Part shown: piece by piece, positions 21,187-31,639 of the stretch
Position numbering within the stretch: position 1 is the stretch's first letter
How the letters are laid out: every line of letters begins with the position of its first letter
From: Metaphire vulgaris
Taxonomy: Eukaryota > Annelida > Clitellata > Crassiclitellata > Megascolecidae
Length of the DNA: 64,000 nucleotides
Assembly: GCA_018105865.1 (NCBI GenBank)
Contig: CM030837.1
Coordinates: 10,918,725 to 10,982,724 of the forward strand
Reading direction: 5' to 3'
Program-made: the position numbers and the translations under genes
Notes under the pieces: generated by a model
Seen by the model: the letters and a program-made list of their open reading frames with translations, nothing else
Told to the model about the DNA's origin: nothing
The model's database searches: none

Positions 21187-22310
21187 TTCTATTCTATTCT
21201 ATTCTTCATGACAATTTATATAGCGCAGTAACATAGCTAGGGCCAAAGTCAAGAACGCTTTACATGGAACGATTGAATGAGATGTTAAAAAGGTGCGTCT
21301 TAAGTTTAATCGCAAACGACTCGAAGGAGGTGATGGTGGTCACCGAGTCCGGGAGCGAGTTCCATAACAGAGGATTACCTCAAGTGACGGATCTCTCTCC
21401 GAACTTCGCAGTCTTAGATGGAGGAGGGACGTACAGCACGGATCGCGTACTGGATCTCAGCTGAAGGCATCGGTCGGTCATCGATGGTCTACGCACTAGG
21501 GTCCATAAGTACTCCGGGCAGGTGGAGTCGTGAAGAGCACGGAAGGTCAGCCAACATCGTTTGAAGATGATATGTTCCGGAATCTGGAACCAGTGGAGCT
21601 TATCCCTAATGGAGCCTATCCCTAGTGGGGTCACATGGTCATGCTACCTGATGCCGAAAATCAGCCGAGCGAACTTGTTCGATTGTAGGCGAGCCAGCTG
21701 GTAGTCGGGAAGGCCCAGGAGGACGCTGTTACAGTAATCCGTTCGCGAAAGGATTAAAGTGCCTACAAGGTGAATTGCTGCCGATGTTGAAATATAGTGA
21801 CGGATATCTTGGATCCTCCAGAGCTGATTGAAGCACGCTCGAGTTACATTGTACAAGTGGCCGACGAATGACAGTGAGTTGTCGAGGAGGACGCCTAGTA
21901 GACGCGCCTCAATGGACGGGACAATATCGACGTCGCTAATCGAGAACGGTGTGCGGCTTATCAGATGATTCCTCCTCGGTGTACTGATCCAAAGGAGCTC
22001 GGTCTTACCGGGGTTTAGTGCAAGACGATTGGCCGCTGTCCACTGCTTGATTTCCTGAATGCAGTCCATAAAGCGAGTTCGCAGTCGATCAGTGTCCGAT
22101 GGTAAGCAGGAGGAGTAGATTTGGCCGTCGTCGGCATATGCATGCGAGGTGAGACCGAACGAGTCCACAATTCGACCGACATCCGCTACGTAGAGTATGA
22201 AGAGTAGCAGACCCAGGGCTGATCCCTGAGGCACCCCGCAGCGTACAGGACGCGAGGCAGACAAGGTACCCTCCCAACTGACCGCCAAGTCTAATCTTGC
22301 CATACGGAGA
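21187..22310 (-). pseudogene. LINE-B copy, RT palm to 3' end
   Basis: From 22303 down the minus strand has an open run of 219 residues: CGVPQGSALGLLLFILYVAD, SHAYADDGQIYSSCLPSDTD (intact YADD), AANRLALNPGKTELLWISTP, and ILSRTDYCNSVLLGLPDYQL. After a frameshift near 21640, RDKLHWFQIPEHIIFKRCWL and PSKTAKFGERSVT continue the C-terminus. The 3' end (GCGCTATATAAATTGTCATG in the plus of the element) runs into a TAGAA tail, seen on this strand as TTCTA units at 21187-21204. It is 5' truncated inside the palm domain; the endonuclease is missing. Confidence 0.85.
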
Positions 22311-22439
22311 TCTCCTAGCTACACCTATGCGGAATTAAAGACCGCTTTACATAGGATTCACCACCGTATTCATCAAGGTGGGGAATTACGTCATTCCATC
22401 AAAAGGGACTTTCAAGATCATCATCCTATGTTCGTCATT

Positions 22440-22521
22440 TGACATGCCAATAATGTCAAAGCGCCTTTGACTTTGTCATGGCGCTATAGAAGTTGTTTTG
22501 GATAATAATAATAATAATAAT
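22440..22521 (+). mobile_element. LINE 3' end with (ATA)n tail
   Basis: AAAGCGCCTTTGACTTTGTC and ATGGCGCTATAGAAGTTG, the 3' UTR type of the L2-like families, are followed by ATA repeats at 22502-22521. Confidence 0.55.
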
Positions 22522-23139
22522 GCATTGCGAGGACAGTGGGCATCATGATTCATCTAGACCGTCGGCACATTGTTTACTAGACCAGAATGCATTGCACGTC
22601 CTGATTGTTGCCTACAGCTGGGCTGCCGACCGCGGGACTTTACAAGTCAACCTGGGTGGTACCAGTCAAAGCTTGTAATACCTTAGGGGCAAAAGCATTA
22701 GTTAGCAATAGTTGCTGGCCTGCCATTAATAATGTAGGGACCAGATGGAATTGCCTCGGACATTTGCCACGGCCGAAAATTAGTTTTTTTGGAAGTAGGT
22801 CTATTTGCATCGGCAAATAATATGCACACAGTTACAAAAGGAAAAATTAAATCAAACTTTTAATATGTCTACATAATTCCATTTCATCTAAATATGTGGT
22901 CTATGGTATCCGCCGAGATCCGCTGTTTCCGTTTGCAAATGCGGCCACCATTTGAATTTGTGAAAAATAAAGTTAATAAATATTAACACTCATCCTAGAA
23001 TGTCTAATCCTAAATTAAGTAGTGAAATTTGGAAATTTTTCATGTCTCTTTGGACTTAGAGTTGCAGTTACTAGTGGGTTCCGGAAAATGGCACATCTCG
23101 GATTCAGTACTCAGTGGAAATTGTTTACCTGGTTGATCC
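22522..23139. other. AT-rich sequence without recognised features
   Basis: No gene, tail or inverted repeat was recognised. Confidence 0.35.
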
Positions 23140-23143
23140 TTAA

Positions 23144-24204
23144 CCCCTAGCCTGGGCATCCTGAGTGCAACTCGTCATCCGCCAGTGTTCACTAAATGGG
23201 TTCCCCGAGTTGTGCTCGTCATGAAGTTCCGAAGCATTTCGTCAATGCCACGCGATATAACATATACATTTTTCGCTATAAAATGCTTTAGCACCCATCC
23301 ATTCGATAGATGACTCCTATTTTTCAGCTATATCGCCTCTTTGAAAGAGAAAATCTATATTCTTTGTAGCCACCGAGCCAAGGGTCCAACTAACAACACC
23401 AAGAACTTCGAGAATCCGACTTTTTGCGGTTTAGATTTGATCTATCTTTACCAAAGGTTTACCGATTTTCAAACTTTTTGGTTTATTTTGTTCGTCTGAC
23501 ATATCTTTACAACTTTGCCACTGACCAAAGTGGGGTTACCACAGAAAATGTTTTGCTACGGGGCTTTGAAATTTTTTTGGGGGGTGGGTGCTATTTTAGG
23601 CTGTAGAGTGCACCCTACCCGCACAATTTTTTTTCTGCATGGATGGTTAGAAAGATAAATAAAAAAGTTAAACAATGGTGTTTACATCATGTTCTTAGCT
23701 CTTATTGAGCCTGAGATATAGCAAATTCAAAAAACATATAGAGAAAATTTTCAAACTTCAACACTCCCAAAATTCACCGCTAAGACTTATGTTCAAACAT
23801 AGGGGTCTTCGAGTTAGAATTTATAGATCTTTGCCAAATGTTGTCCGATTTTCAAAATTTTTAGTTTATTTTGTTCCTCTGACACCCCTTTACAAGTTTG
23901 CCGCAAACCAAAGTGGGGTTACCGCTGAAAATGTTTTGTTATTGAGCTTTGAACAAAATTTTGGAGAGGGGTCCGATTTTAGGCTGTAGAGTGGACCCTA
24001 CCCCCAAATTTTTTGGCATGGATTGTTAGAAAGAACAATAAAAATGCTAAACAACGGTGCAAACCTCATTTCTTTAGCTTCTATATAGCCTGAGATATAG
24101 TAAATTTAAAACGTATATGTTCACATTTCATATGAACGCTTTTTCCAAAAATTAATTACCCAGAATGGTGACGACTTTTAAAATTTAAATCCCCTGTTAA
24201 GGGG
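23144..24204. mobile_element. piggyBac-like TTAA element 2
   Basis: Starts CCCCTAGCC and ends GTTAAGGGG, flanked by TTAA at 23140-23143 and 24205-24208. Internally, blocks such as TTTGCCGC..ACC.AAGTGGGG are duplicated (about 23400-23650 and 23810-24030). These are shared with the TTAA element at 46797-47419, including the CATTCRATAGATGAC block. No transposase. Confidence 0.8.
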
Positions 24205-24231
24205 TTAATGATAGACCAAAGGTAAATGCCA

Positions 24232-24470
24232 CAGAGCGACGGTGCCTACTTAAGAAAGGAGCCAGACTTCCAGCATATTTTTGATGAAAGCGTCTTTAAA
24301 TACCGGCAGACACAACATGACTTAACGTTGTAATTCATTAGAAAATATGTTTCTTTACAAAAATTCTTAGGAAAATTGCATTGACTCGCAGATAAGTCGA
24401 CTCTGCATTTTAAGCAAATTTTATGGCATAAATTTCTTGACTTATCCGCGAGTATATACGGTAATCTTAG
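24232..24470. mobile_element. MITE-like repeat M1, copy 1
   Basis: AGCGTCTTTAAATACCGGCA, AAATTGCATTGACTCGCAGA and GCGAGTATATACGGTAAT match the repeat at 44626-44815 in order and orientation. Both end at TACGGTAA. The family's outer ends are only partly resolved. Confidence 0.6.
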
Positions 24471-24599
24471 AAGCAATCTATAAAATAGCAACTGAGATTC
24501 TAAACTTTGGAGTGAATTGCAGTGGAGAAAATAATTTGAAACCTAAAATTTGCAGTAGTTGTGGATAATGTAAGACAATAACAAAGGTTCACAGAACAA

Positions 24600-25345
24600 G
24601 TAAATCTATAAAGCAGAAGATTTGGACTCGGGGTTAATGCAGCAAAAATTAAATTCATTGCAGTCAACAAAAAGAGAGAAAAGTATACACATATCATTAG
24701 AAGAAAATACCATAGAATAAGTAAAGAATTTTACATACACTGGAGGAGAAATTACAAGTGATGGAAGACATGGTACGCGGACTATTGACCATAGGACGAT
24801 TGACCACTGGACGATTGACCACAGCAGACTTTTGACTACTGGACGATTGACCACAGCGGACTTTTGACCACTGGACGATTGACCACAGCCGTGAGTATCA
24901 GGCTTAGCATGCTGTCTGCTGCATGCATGCATGCACGCATGCAAAAAAAGAAAAGGAAACCGAATGCTATTGTCTATATATATATATATATATAAATTTA
25001 TATATATATATAATATATATATCGACTCACTATTGTCCTTTTCATCATTCCCAGCATTTGGTTTTCTTTTTTGCATGCGTGCATGCATGCATGCAGCAGA
25101 CAGCGTGCTAAGCCTGATACTCACGGCTGTGGTCAAAAGTCCGCTGTGGTCAAATTGTCCAGTGGTCAAAAGTCCAGTGTGGTCAATCATCCAGTAGTCA
25201 AAAGTCCGCTGTGGTCAATCGTACAGTGGTCAATCGTCCTATGGTGAATCGTCCTGTGGTCAATAGTCCTAGAACCAGAAGACATGAACAAGATATTAAA
25301 AAGAGAGCAGCAAAGGAACTACAGACAGTGGGAAGACTTAGGCAT
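24600..25345 (+). pseudogene. RTE-like LINE fragment split by a foldback element
   Basis: Before the insert, the plus strand gives LGLGVNAAKIKFIAVNKKRE and HIIRRKYHRISKEF, followed by a frameshifted YLGGEITSDGR phrase. After the insert (24772-25276) the frame resumes as HEQDIKKRAAKELQTVGRL. Together this is the post-palm region of RTE-like LINEs (KYLG..IT.DGR...I..R). The rest of the protein is missing. The break falls exactly at the duplicated target site. Confidence 0.7.
24772..25276. mobile_element. Palindromic foldback element with 9-bp target duplication
   Basis: Ends GGTACGCGGACTATTGACC and GGTCAATAGTCCTAGAACC pair at 16 of 19 bases. Flanks GGAAGACAT (24763-24771) and AGAAGACAT (25277-25285) form a 9-bp duplication with one difference, as in Mutator-like elements. 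Both arms carry tandem copies of a 14-bp GACGATTGACCACTG-type motif and a GCATGCATGCATGC stretch. The arms continue toward an (AT)n core (24974-25022). Nearly the whole 505 bp can fold into one hairpin. Confidence 0.8.
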
Positions 25346-25716
25346 ACTTTCATGCTGCCCCCACTGGAGCCACTCTTTTCCTTGCTTTCTTAAAAATGGT
25401 GTAGCAGTAACTCTTCAGCAACCAATAAGATGGTGCTAGTCCTATTGTCTCTCTCTTAAAAACTGTGAGTCTTTTGATGACCAGTGTGGCATTGCTGGTT
25501 TTGGCTCAGATAATAGTATAATATAATAATGCAAAGTAATAAGTATGCTATATATCAGGGGTGCACAACCCGTGGCCCGCGGGCCACTGGTGGCCCGCCG
25601 GCGATTTTTTGTGGCCCGCGGACGTTTCCAGGATTTCAATGGAAAGTGGCCCCGAAGGCTTTGAAGTGGCTCCGAAGGTTTTCTTGCTTTCATATTAGCA
25701 CTACTCTTTAAACTTT

Positions 25717-25720
25717 GTTA

Positions 25721-25777
<57 letters not shown>
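25717..25777. repeat. (ATT)n microsatellite
   Basis: About 20 ATT units inside the hAT element. The poly-Ile frame is an artefact. Confidence 0.95.
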
Positions 25778-26009
25778 GTGCCCTTGCTGTTAAGAAATTC
25801 ACGAATTTCTGCTATCAGTTCAACAAAGCATTTTAAAATTCGTCCTCTGCTCTCTCACATCTGTATAATATGGTATGCCATGGCAAGAGGCTCCAGTCTC
25901 TTTTATTAATAACTTCAATTTACGGCGACTTAGACCCTTAGAACGAATGACTTCTTCTGTAGCGTTAATATGAAAGCAAGAAAGCCTTTAGACAAATTTA
26001 AAGCCTTCA

Positions 26010-26190
26010 CAACTATTTGGAAGCACTTACTTGTGTGAACAAACATTTTCTGTCATGAAATTGGACAAAAATGTTCTAAGGTTCAGGTTGAGTGCTCGGT
26101 TTTGAAGTTGCAACAAGTGAACTGCCACAAAATATGAATAAGATTGTTAAAGATGTTCAGTCTCAACAACTCCATTGGGTATAAAAAAGG
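26010..26190 (+). pseudogene. hAT transposase dimerisation-domain remnant
   Basis: The plus frame reads LFGSTYLCEQTFSVMKLDKN then VLRFRLSARF, the highly conserved start of the hAT C-terminal dimerisation domain (FGS.Y.CE..FS.MK..K...R..L). A one-base shift after this leads to EVATSELPQNMNKIVKDVQS. Everything upstream (DNA-binding zinc finger, RNase H-like catalytic core) is deleted. The element is an internally deleted relic, mobile only in trans if at all. Confidence 0.8.
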
Positions 26191-26533
26191 CGATTGACCT
26201 TTGGATTTTTAATTTTATGAATTAATAATTGAACATGGGCATGGTAATTTTTGATTAACAAGGCCTTAGCCTTCAATGCTACATTTAAATGACAGTACTA
26301 ATCATATCAATTTCATTTGTTCCTACTGGGTTGACTGTATTCATCAGAGATTCTATTAATTCCATTAGTCCTGTCGAATTAAATTTTATCTTTAACCATA
26401 TTAAATATTGCTATTAACGGTTACTGTCAATGTACCACTTCTGCATTAGAAATAGCGCATGTGGCCCGCGGAGTCTTGGGACCGAAAAATGTGGCCCTTC
26501 GTCCTTAAAAGGTTGTGCACCCCTGCTATATAT

Positions 26534-27029
26534 GCTATGGCAGGCCATTAGCTAAGGAGCCTTCATCCATTGGTCTGGACTTAGACTTATGTCTGTGAAT
26601 GAATGTCACGCAGTAAAGTCCACAGGTGATTGCATAGATCTGATGATGAACACCACCTTCACATATCCTTCTTAGTGCATATCACAAAAAGTATATGGAA
26701 ATTTGATGGACAAACTATTCACAAAATGATAGCACTGAATTAATTTTAAGATTACCCCAAAAAGTTTTAAAATTCTGCATAAAATATCATTCAAAAATTC
26801 AAAATTACAGCTATCAAGAATTTTAAATCTTTGCTTTTGTTTGGCAATGCAATTTAAATTTTTAGCAATACAATTAGGAAAAATATTCTGTGTACTATAA
26901 TTGGTGGTATAAAATGCATCACTGCTGTTATCATTGAAATTTTAAACATAGAAAATGAGCCTAACATATTTAGTGAGAATAAAACAAACATAGAGAAATA
27001 TTTTGATGTCTCAATAACCAGTAACTAAC
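26534..27029. other. Unassigned sequence, possible intron
   Basis: AT-rich, no repeat recognised. It lies 3' (on the minus strand) of the candidate exon at 27030-27223 and would be intronic if that call is right. Confidence 0.3.
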
Positions 27030-27223
27030 CTGTAGACATCCCATGTATCAGGAGTTGGAAATATGCGAACCCATCCACCTCTGCGGTCATACTCTTCTTT
27101 AGTGTGCCGGAGGAGACAAGATTCATCATTTGTCAGAATCAAGTTGCTATTATTTGTACTAATATTTGTAGATGAATTTCCTTTGACATTGTTGGTATGG
27201 ACGGCTGAGCTTGCACATTTCTG
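27030..27223 (-). CDS. Candidate internal exon, TTLL-like (tubulin polyglutamylase-like)
   Basis: On the minus strand a 194-base open segment is preceded by ATTATGCTCACAG (splice acceptor) and followed by ACAG|GTTAGT (donor). It encodes 64 codons plus two bases. The end contains HTKEEYDRRGGWVRIFPTPD and then TWDVY; RGG(F/W).RIFP is, from memory, a motif seen in tubulin tyrosine ligase-like enzymes, which add glutamates to tubulin tails. The first half (SSAVHTNNVKGNSSTNIST) is low-complexity and linker-like. Codon structure is clean, with no stops, unlike the surrounding relics. The exon at 56524-56609 upstream on the same strand ends in the phase this one needs. Alternatives: a chance open frame or a retrocopy scrap. 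Confidence 0.45.
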
Positions 27224-27356
27224 CTGTGAGCATAATGGTATACGTCAATAATATTGTGCACAAAATGTCACGCTTCAAAATATTGTATACAAAATATCGC
27301 ACTTCAAAATATCTCCGACAAAATACCATCCTTCAAAATATTGCAAAAAATGAATA

Positions 27357-27773
27357 GGGCCATCCATATAGTACAAACGCAAAAAGTCATATTTTCGACC
27401 CCACCTCTCCCCTGTTGCACACCGTACATTTTGGCTACCACCCCATGCATATGTACAAATTAGCCAAACACCCCCCACTGTGAAAATTAATTTTTAGCCA
27501 TAGCCAAAAAGCATTTGTTTACTATTAAATTAAAGGATTTTAATATTTAAATAACCGTGGCAACAATAGTTGGGACCCTTTGTTTGACCGTGAGAAAGTA
27601 ATTTTGTTCAAATCAAATGTTTGTGTGAATATACCAGCCTTCTATTTATAAAATTGAATGTGCGTACGTACAAATTCAGTCGTGACACCCCCCCCGTACG
27701 CTTCCGTACGCAAAATCGCCTAAATCTCAAACCTACCTCCCCCTCGGTGCGTACGTACTATATGGACGGCCCC
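27357..27773. mobile_element. Harbinger-like MITE, third copy
   Basis: GGGCCATCCATATAGTAC at the left and GTACTATATGGACGGCCCC at the right match the family at 14096-14516. It is flanked by ATA on both sides, a possible 3-bp duplication. Confidence 0.7.
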
Positions 27774-27847
27774 ATATAGGTTTCTATTATTCCAAAGATG
27801 CAAAATAGGCCTTTTTGCCTGTCTTCCTTCAGATCGTAGGCCTACAC

Positions 27848-27905
27848 CAGTGGTTCCAAAACTGTGGCCCACTGGCCATAAATGCATCCTTCAAACTAGC
27901 CCGCA
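27848..27905. mobile_element. hAT-like left terminus, partner not found
   Basis: CAGTGGTTCCAAAACTGTGG then CCCACTGGCC is a standard hAT MITE beginning. No matching right end was seen downstream, so it is probably truncated. Confidence 0.4.
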
Positions 27906-28107
27906 ACAATTTTCCAAGATTACAGACATTTTTGGTTTAAAAATTTACAATACTAATGCTTCAGCAACTTATTAAGTTATTATAAACCATGAGATCAAGT
28001 TTGCATTGTAATTAAAAGCAATCATCCAAAACTTACAGACTTAGATTCTAAAACGTAGATTTGTGGAATTTAATAATGACAATTCTGAGTTTTAGTTGAA
28101 GTCTTAA

Positions 28108-28418
28108 CCCTGTCGCCCCGCAAAGCCGCAAAAGTGGCTTTTGCTACCGATACCAGTTCCCGTAAGGCCACTTTTGGGGTTTCTGCATCTTTTCCTAATC
28201 CCCGCACAGCCAGTTTTGATTTTCTTCATGGTATTAAATATTCTATGCAGGAAGTAAACACAGTTCAATTCTGAGGAAACTGGTGAAAACATTTTTGTTC
28301 TATGTTAACATTTGCTCAAGATATTTGAGTTTATGTGGGAGCCCCAAACAACCCCATAATTTCCCCCAGGAGCCTAAGGGACAGGGAACGGATGCACAGG
28401 AGCCATAGAGGTGAAGGG
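28108..28418. mobile_element. piggyBac-like TTAA element 3 (short)
   Basis: Starts CCCTGTCGCC and ends GGTGAAGGG, flanked by TTAA at 28104-28107 and 28419-28422. The ends pair with one gap. Contents: three CCACTTTTG- or AGTTTTGAT-like segments, no frame of interest. Confidence 0.65.
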
Positions 28419-28422
28419 TTAA

Positions 28423-29085
28423 ATTAGTGGATTTTTGTGCATTAATTTTATCTGGGGTCTTTGGTTTTAACTTTCCGCCTCTTTCGCGCATTTATAGACA
28501 TTTTCTGTCATAAGCATTATATTGCTATGTTCAGTGTTTCTGTCATTATTATCGATAACTTTAACCGCTGTCAAAATTGAAAAGTTGCAATGAGTTTATC
28601 AAAAAACAAAGCCGACGACAGCAAAAATACGATTACCGTATTTTCACACATATACCGTCCGCGTTATATGCGATTTTGCAAACCGCAATGGGAGCCGCAT
28701 GGTATATTTGAGTGTGCGGAATATAAAAATTATTTAACATGTACAGTTCCTTGCCAATATTAGTGTATAATGCAAAGCTAAGCCAACCAAATACTATGAA
28801 TACACAAAGAGCTACAAATGAAATTCAATCTTCTGAGAAAAATTGATATTAAAATAAGAACTGTATACCCACCATTAAAATAATGATTTATTATGATGAT
28901 AACCACCATTAAAATAATGATTTATTACGATGATTTATAATAACATTTTGTAATAAATTGTTGAAATAAAAGAATAAGATTTGTTGTTCATATTGTTTCT
29001 TAATTAAGTTAATATTTCGTAATGACGCTTTCCGACTGCCTTCCATGTGTATTCGCATGCCTCAAAAACTCGTCATTCTTGGCAG
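28423..29085. other. Unassigned AT-rich sequence
   Basis: A TTACCGTATTTTCACACATA stretch near 28632 resembles a MITE end. ACCACCATTAAAATAATGAT is locally duplicated (about 28869 and 28903). No gene. Confidence 0.35.
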
Positions 29086-29257
29086 TTTGTCGGCTTCTTG
29101 CACTTGGTCTTAGTGCTAAATGTGTGGACTTCTCGTCTTTTTGGGTGGTCCTCTGCACTTTCTCTGGATAGATTCTGACTTTTTTATCGTTTGCCGTCGA
29201 GTGTCTGGACTGTTATCGTGGACCAGTCAGCATCACTGGTAGAACTCTAGACTAGAT
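29086..29257 (+). repeat. Dispersed repeat R1, copy 2
   Basis: Homologous to 20868-21035 in the same orientation (GTGCTAAATGTGTGGACTTC; GAGTGTCTGGACTG; GTAGAACTCTAGA). Confidence 0.65.
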
Positions 29258-29824
29258 ACACGCTCAAGAATGCTACGATGCTGTTTTCAGACTATTGAAT
29301 TTTCACCAAGATCACAGGTCAGCCAAGTGTAAATAATGCATTATTTACTGCCATTTAATCTGTCTAGCATTAACTAATGAAAGCACTAGATAACTAGACG
29401 TTGCTAACGAAAGTCTTAAATATCTAGCCTCCTTGGTGTTAGATTAACTTTGGAAATAACGTACCGAAAGCATTAGACTATTTTTGTAGCAAAACGACGT
29501 CATATAGGCCTAGTTAAAAATTATAGAAGACGCTTGAAATACAAATGCCTTGGAAATAGAATTCAGTGACTAGAGGTAATCATTGGATACCTGATATTAG
29601 TATCATATTTACTTTTTCATAATATGCACTTATTTCTATAGCACCTTATTACAATTCAGTCCACATATAGCCTAAAGGCGCCATTTCAAGCATTCGTTTA
29701 TACACTGAATCATAATCATAACTGTAATTATATCAAACTATTTGAAGGCAACCGTATACCTAGACACCTGATGCTAGAATTCGGTTAATTTCATTCATGT
29801 AGCACCAACTTACGTAGCACCTTA
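29258..29824. repeat. Degenerate tandem repeat flanking the hAT-like shell
   Basis: 29640-29824 (ACTATTTGAAGGCAACCGTA; CACCTGATGCTAGAATTCGG; TTCATGTAGCACC) is homologous to 35640-35790 beyond the shell. 29380-29430 carries CTAGA.GTTGCTAACGAAAG units related to the minisatellite at 39362-39612. Confidence 0.55.
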
Positions 29825-30049
29825 CAGTGTAGTTTCAGTTAACTGTAACTGAAATATCAGTTAACTGACAAATAACAAATCAGCTAACTGTAACTGTAAC
29901 TATAACTGAAAAATAAATAACTGAAATAGTTAAAATAACTGAAAAATGACAAATTTAAAAGGCAAACACCACATAAAGCGATCTTCGATTAAACACATTG
30001 AAACTCTCGATCTCCCAAAATTATTTGTCATGTTTTGATGGACATGTCA

Positions 30050-30140
30050 AAGTTGTCCATGGATAGTTGGGTTAACCCATGGGTTGGGTTGAGGCCAGAT
30101 TTTGAAAAAACCAATGGGTTGGTTGGGTTTAGTGAATCTG
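30050..30140. repeat. GGGTTGG-rich segment
   Basis: GGGTTAACCCATGGGTTGGG is followed by GGTTGGTTGGGTTTAG. A related GGGTTGGG/GGGTCGGG-rich stretch lies at 31293-31385. The two flank the hAT element at 30748-31279 and may be two ends of one repeat. Confidence 0.5.
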
Positions 30141-30747
30141 TACCTGTTAACCATGTAAACATAGGTTTTCTGTTTACTATTTTGACAGATTCTTGTATTA
30201 TGTCATATGACTGCATGCGCTATTGGCACCATGTAGGTTGGCCTAGATTTGATCATAAAAATGCATTCAATAGTCTGTACAAAATGGACCATAATTATTC
30301 AAATTGAGCAGGTCACGTGGACCTCTGTTATTGACTCTGAAAACATTTCTTGAATCGGGCACGGCTGGTGGCAATAGGCATAATAGTAAGATCTTTTCGT
30401 GGAATTTGATAATTCTCGGTGCTAAAATTCAGTACATTATACACTCGAAAATGGCAATGGCAAGTGATGTGGAACTTACAGGATTGCTGCAGTAGTGAGT
30501 CTAAATAAACACTTTCTTTACATGCTTGAATGAAGTTCATTTTTGAAAACTTTTGGCTATCAGAAAATTGAATGCTGGGTATTTATTAGACATCCGTTTG
30601 ATGTAATGTAACAAAATATTTGTATAGCGAGTCTTCTGAAGAATCACTCAGAAGCGCTCCCGCTGCAATTACTGCATATTGACAAAGAGGTAAGTTTTAA
30701 GTTAGTTGAAAACATGCATGTTTTTAAAACAGCGATTGTACTTTAAC

Positions 30748-31279
30748 CAGTGATGGGCAACTAGTTAACTAATTAAACTAACTAAAAGTTTAACTTCTTT
30801 TAGTTATCTTTATAGTTGAATTAAATATAAATAGTTTAGTTAAAATGATAGTTTAACTGAAAAATTTTAGTTAATAACTAAATAGTTTAACTAAAACTTG
30901 TTAGTTGGTGCCCCGAATTCTCAATAACATTCTGCTTCAATCTATTCTTTTCTGGGTCATTTTTTCCGAACTAACTTGACAAACTTGTGTTCCTGCAGTC
31001 TAGACTAAGACTTAAATATTAAATAGACAATAATTAATTAATGATATCAATGGTTCATTGACTGATATGTTCACATTGCAAGCATCATCTATGTTTTCAT
31101 GAAAACATACCTGATACCGAGGAAATAGCTGTCAAATTAGTTGCAAAAAGTTTAACTATATTTTTTAGTTTAGTTAACTATTTTAGAAAGTTAGTTTGCA
31201 ACTAAAAGTTTAACTACTTATTTCTATTTTAAATTTAGTTATAGTTTAACTGATTTTTTTAGTTAGTTGCCCATCACTG
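30748..31279. mobile_element. hAT-like MITE with TTAGTTAAACT-rich arms
   Basis: CAGTGATGGGCAACTA at 30748 is perfectly matched by TAGTTGCCCATCACTG ending 31279. Flanks ACTTTAAC and ACTTTCAA agree at 6 of 8. Both arms are built of TTAGTTTAACT-type motifs, so the element can fold extensively. No coding capacity. Confidence 0.75.
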
Positions 31280-31639
31280 ACTTTCAAGTTTTCGTCGGGT
31301 CGGGTCGCGATGGGTTGGGTCCGCATATAGGGATTTTAGGTGGGTCTGGTTGGGTTGGGAATTTGGTGGGTTGGGCTGGAGATGGTTAAAAAAACCGACT
31401 CTGGGACATGCATGTGAAAATATGGATATATAAGTAGATTTTTCAATCAATTAGATAGAATAGAATTATTGCTTATGTGGCGACCATGTGCCACAGATAG
31501 AGAGAGAATTATTATTATTATTAATTATTTCCTATCGTTATTAAATGTTGCTTAACTGTATAAACTTGTTAGTTAGTAATTTAATCTAATTAATTAGCAT
31601 TTATTAATAATGTATATTTGTACTAATTTTAATTAATTA

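Larger units (their letters stand above)
25556..26525. mobile_element. hAT transposon with perfect ends and target duplication
   Basis: Inverted repeats CAGGGGTGCACAACC (25556-25570) and GGTTGTGCACCCCTG (26511-26525) match perfectly. The 8-bp duplication CTATATAT is exact (25548-25555, 26526-26533). GTGGCCCGCGG motifs follow each end. Inside are an (ATT)n microsatellite (25717-25777) and a frameshifted transposase tail. Confidence 0.95.
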
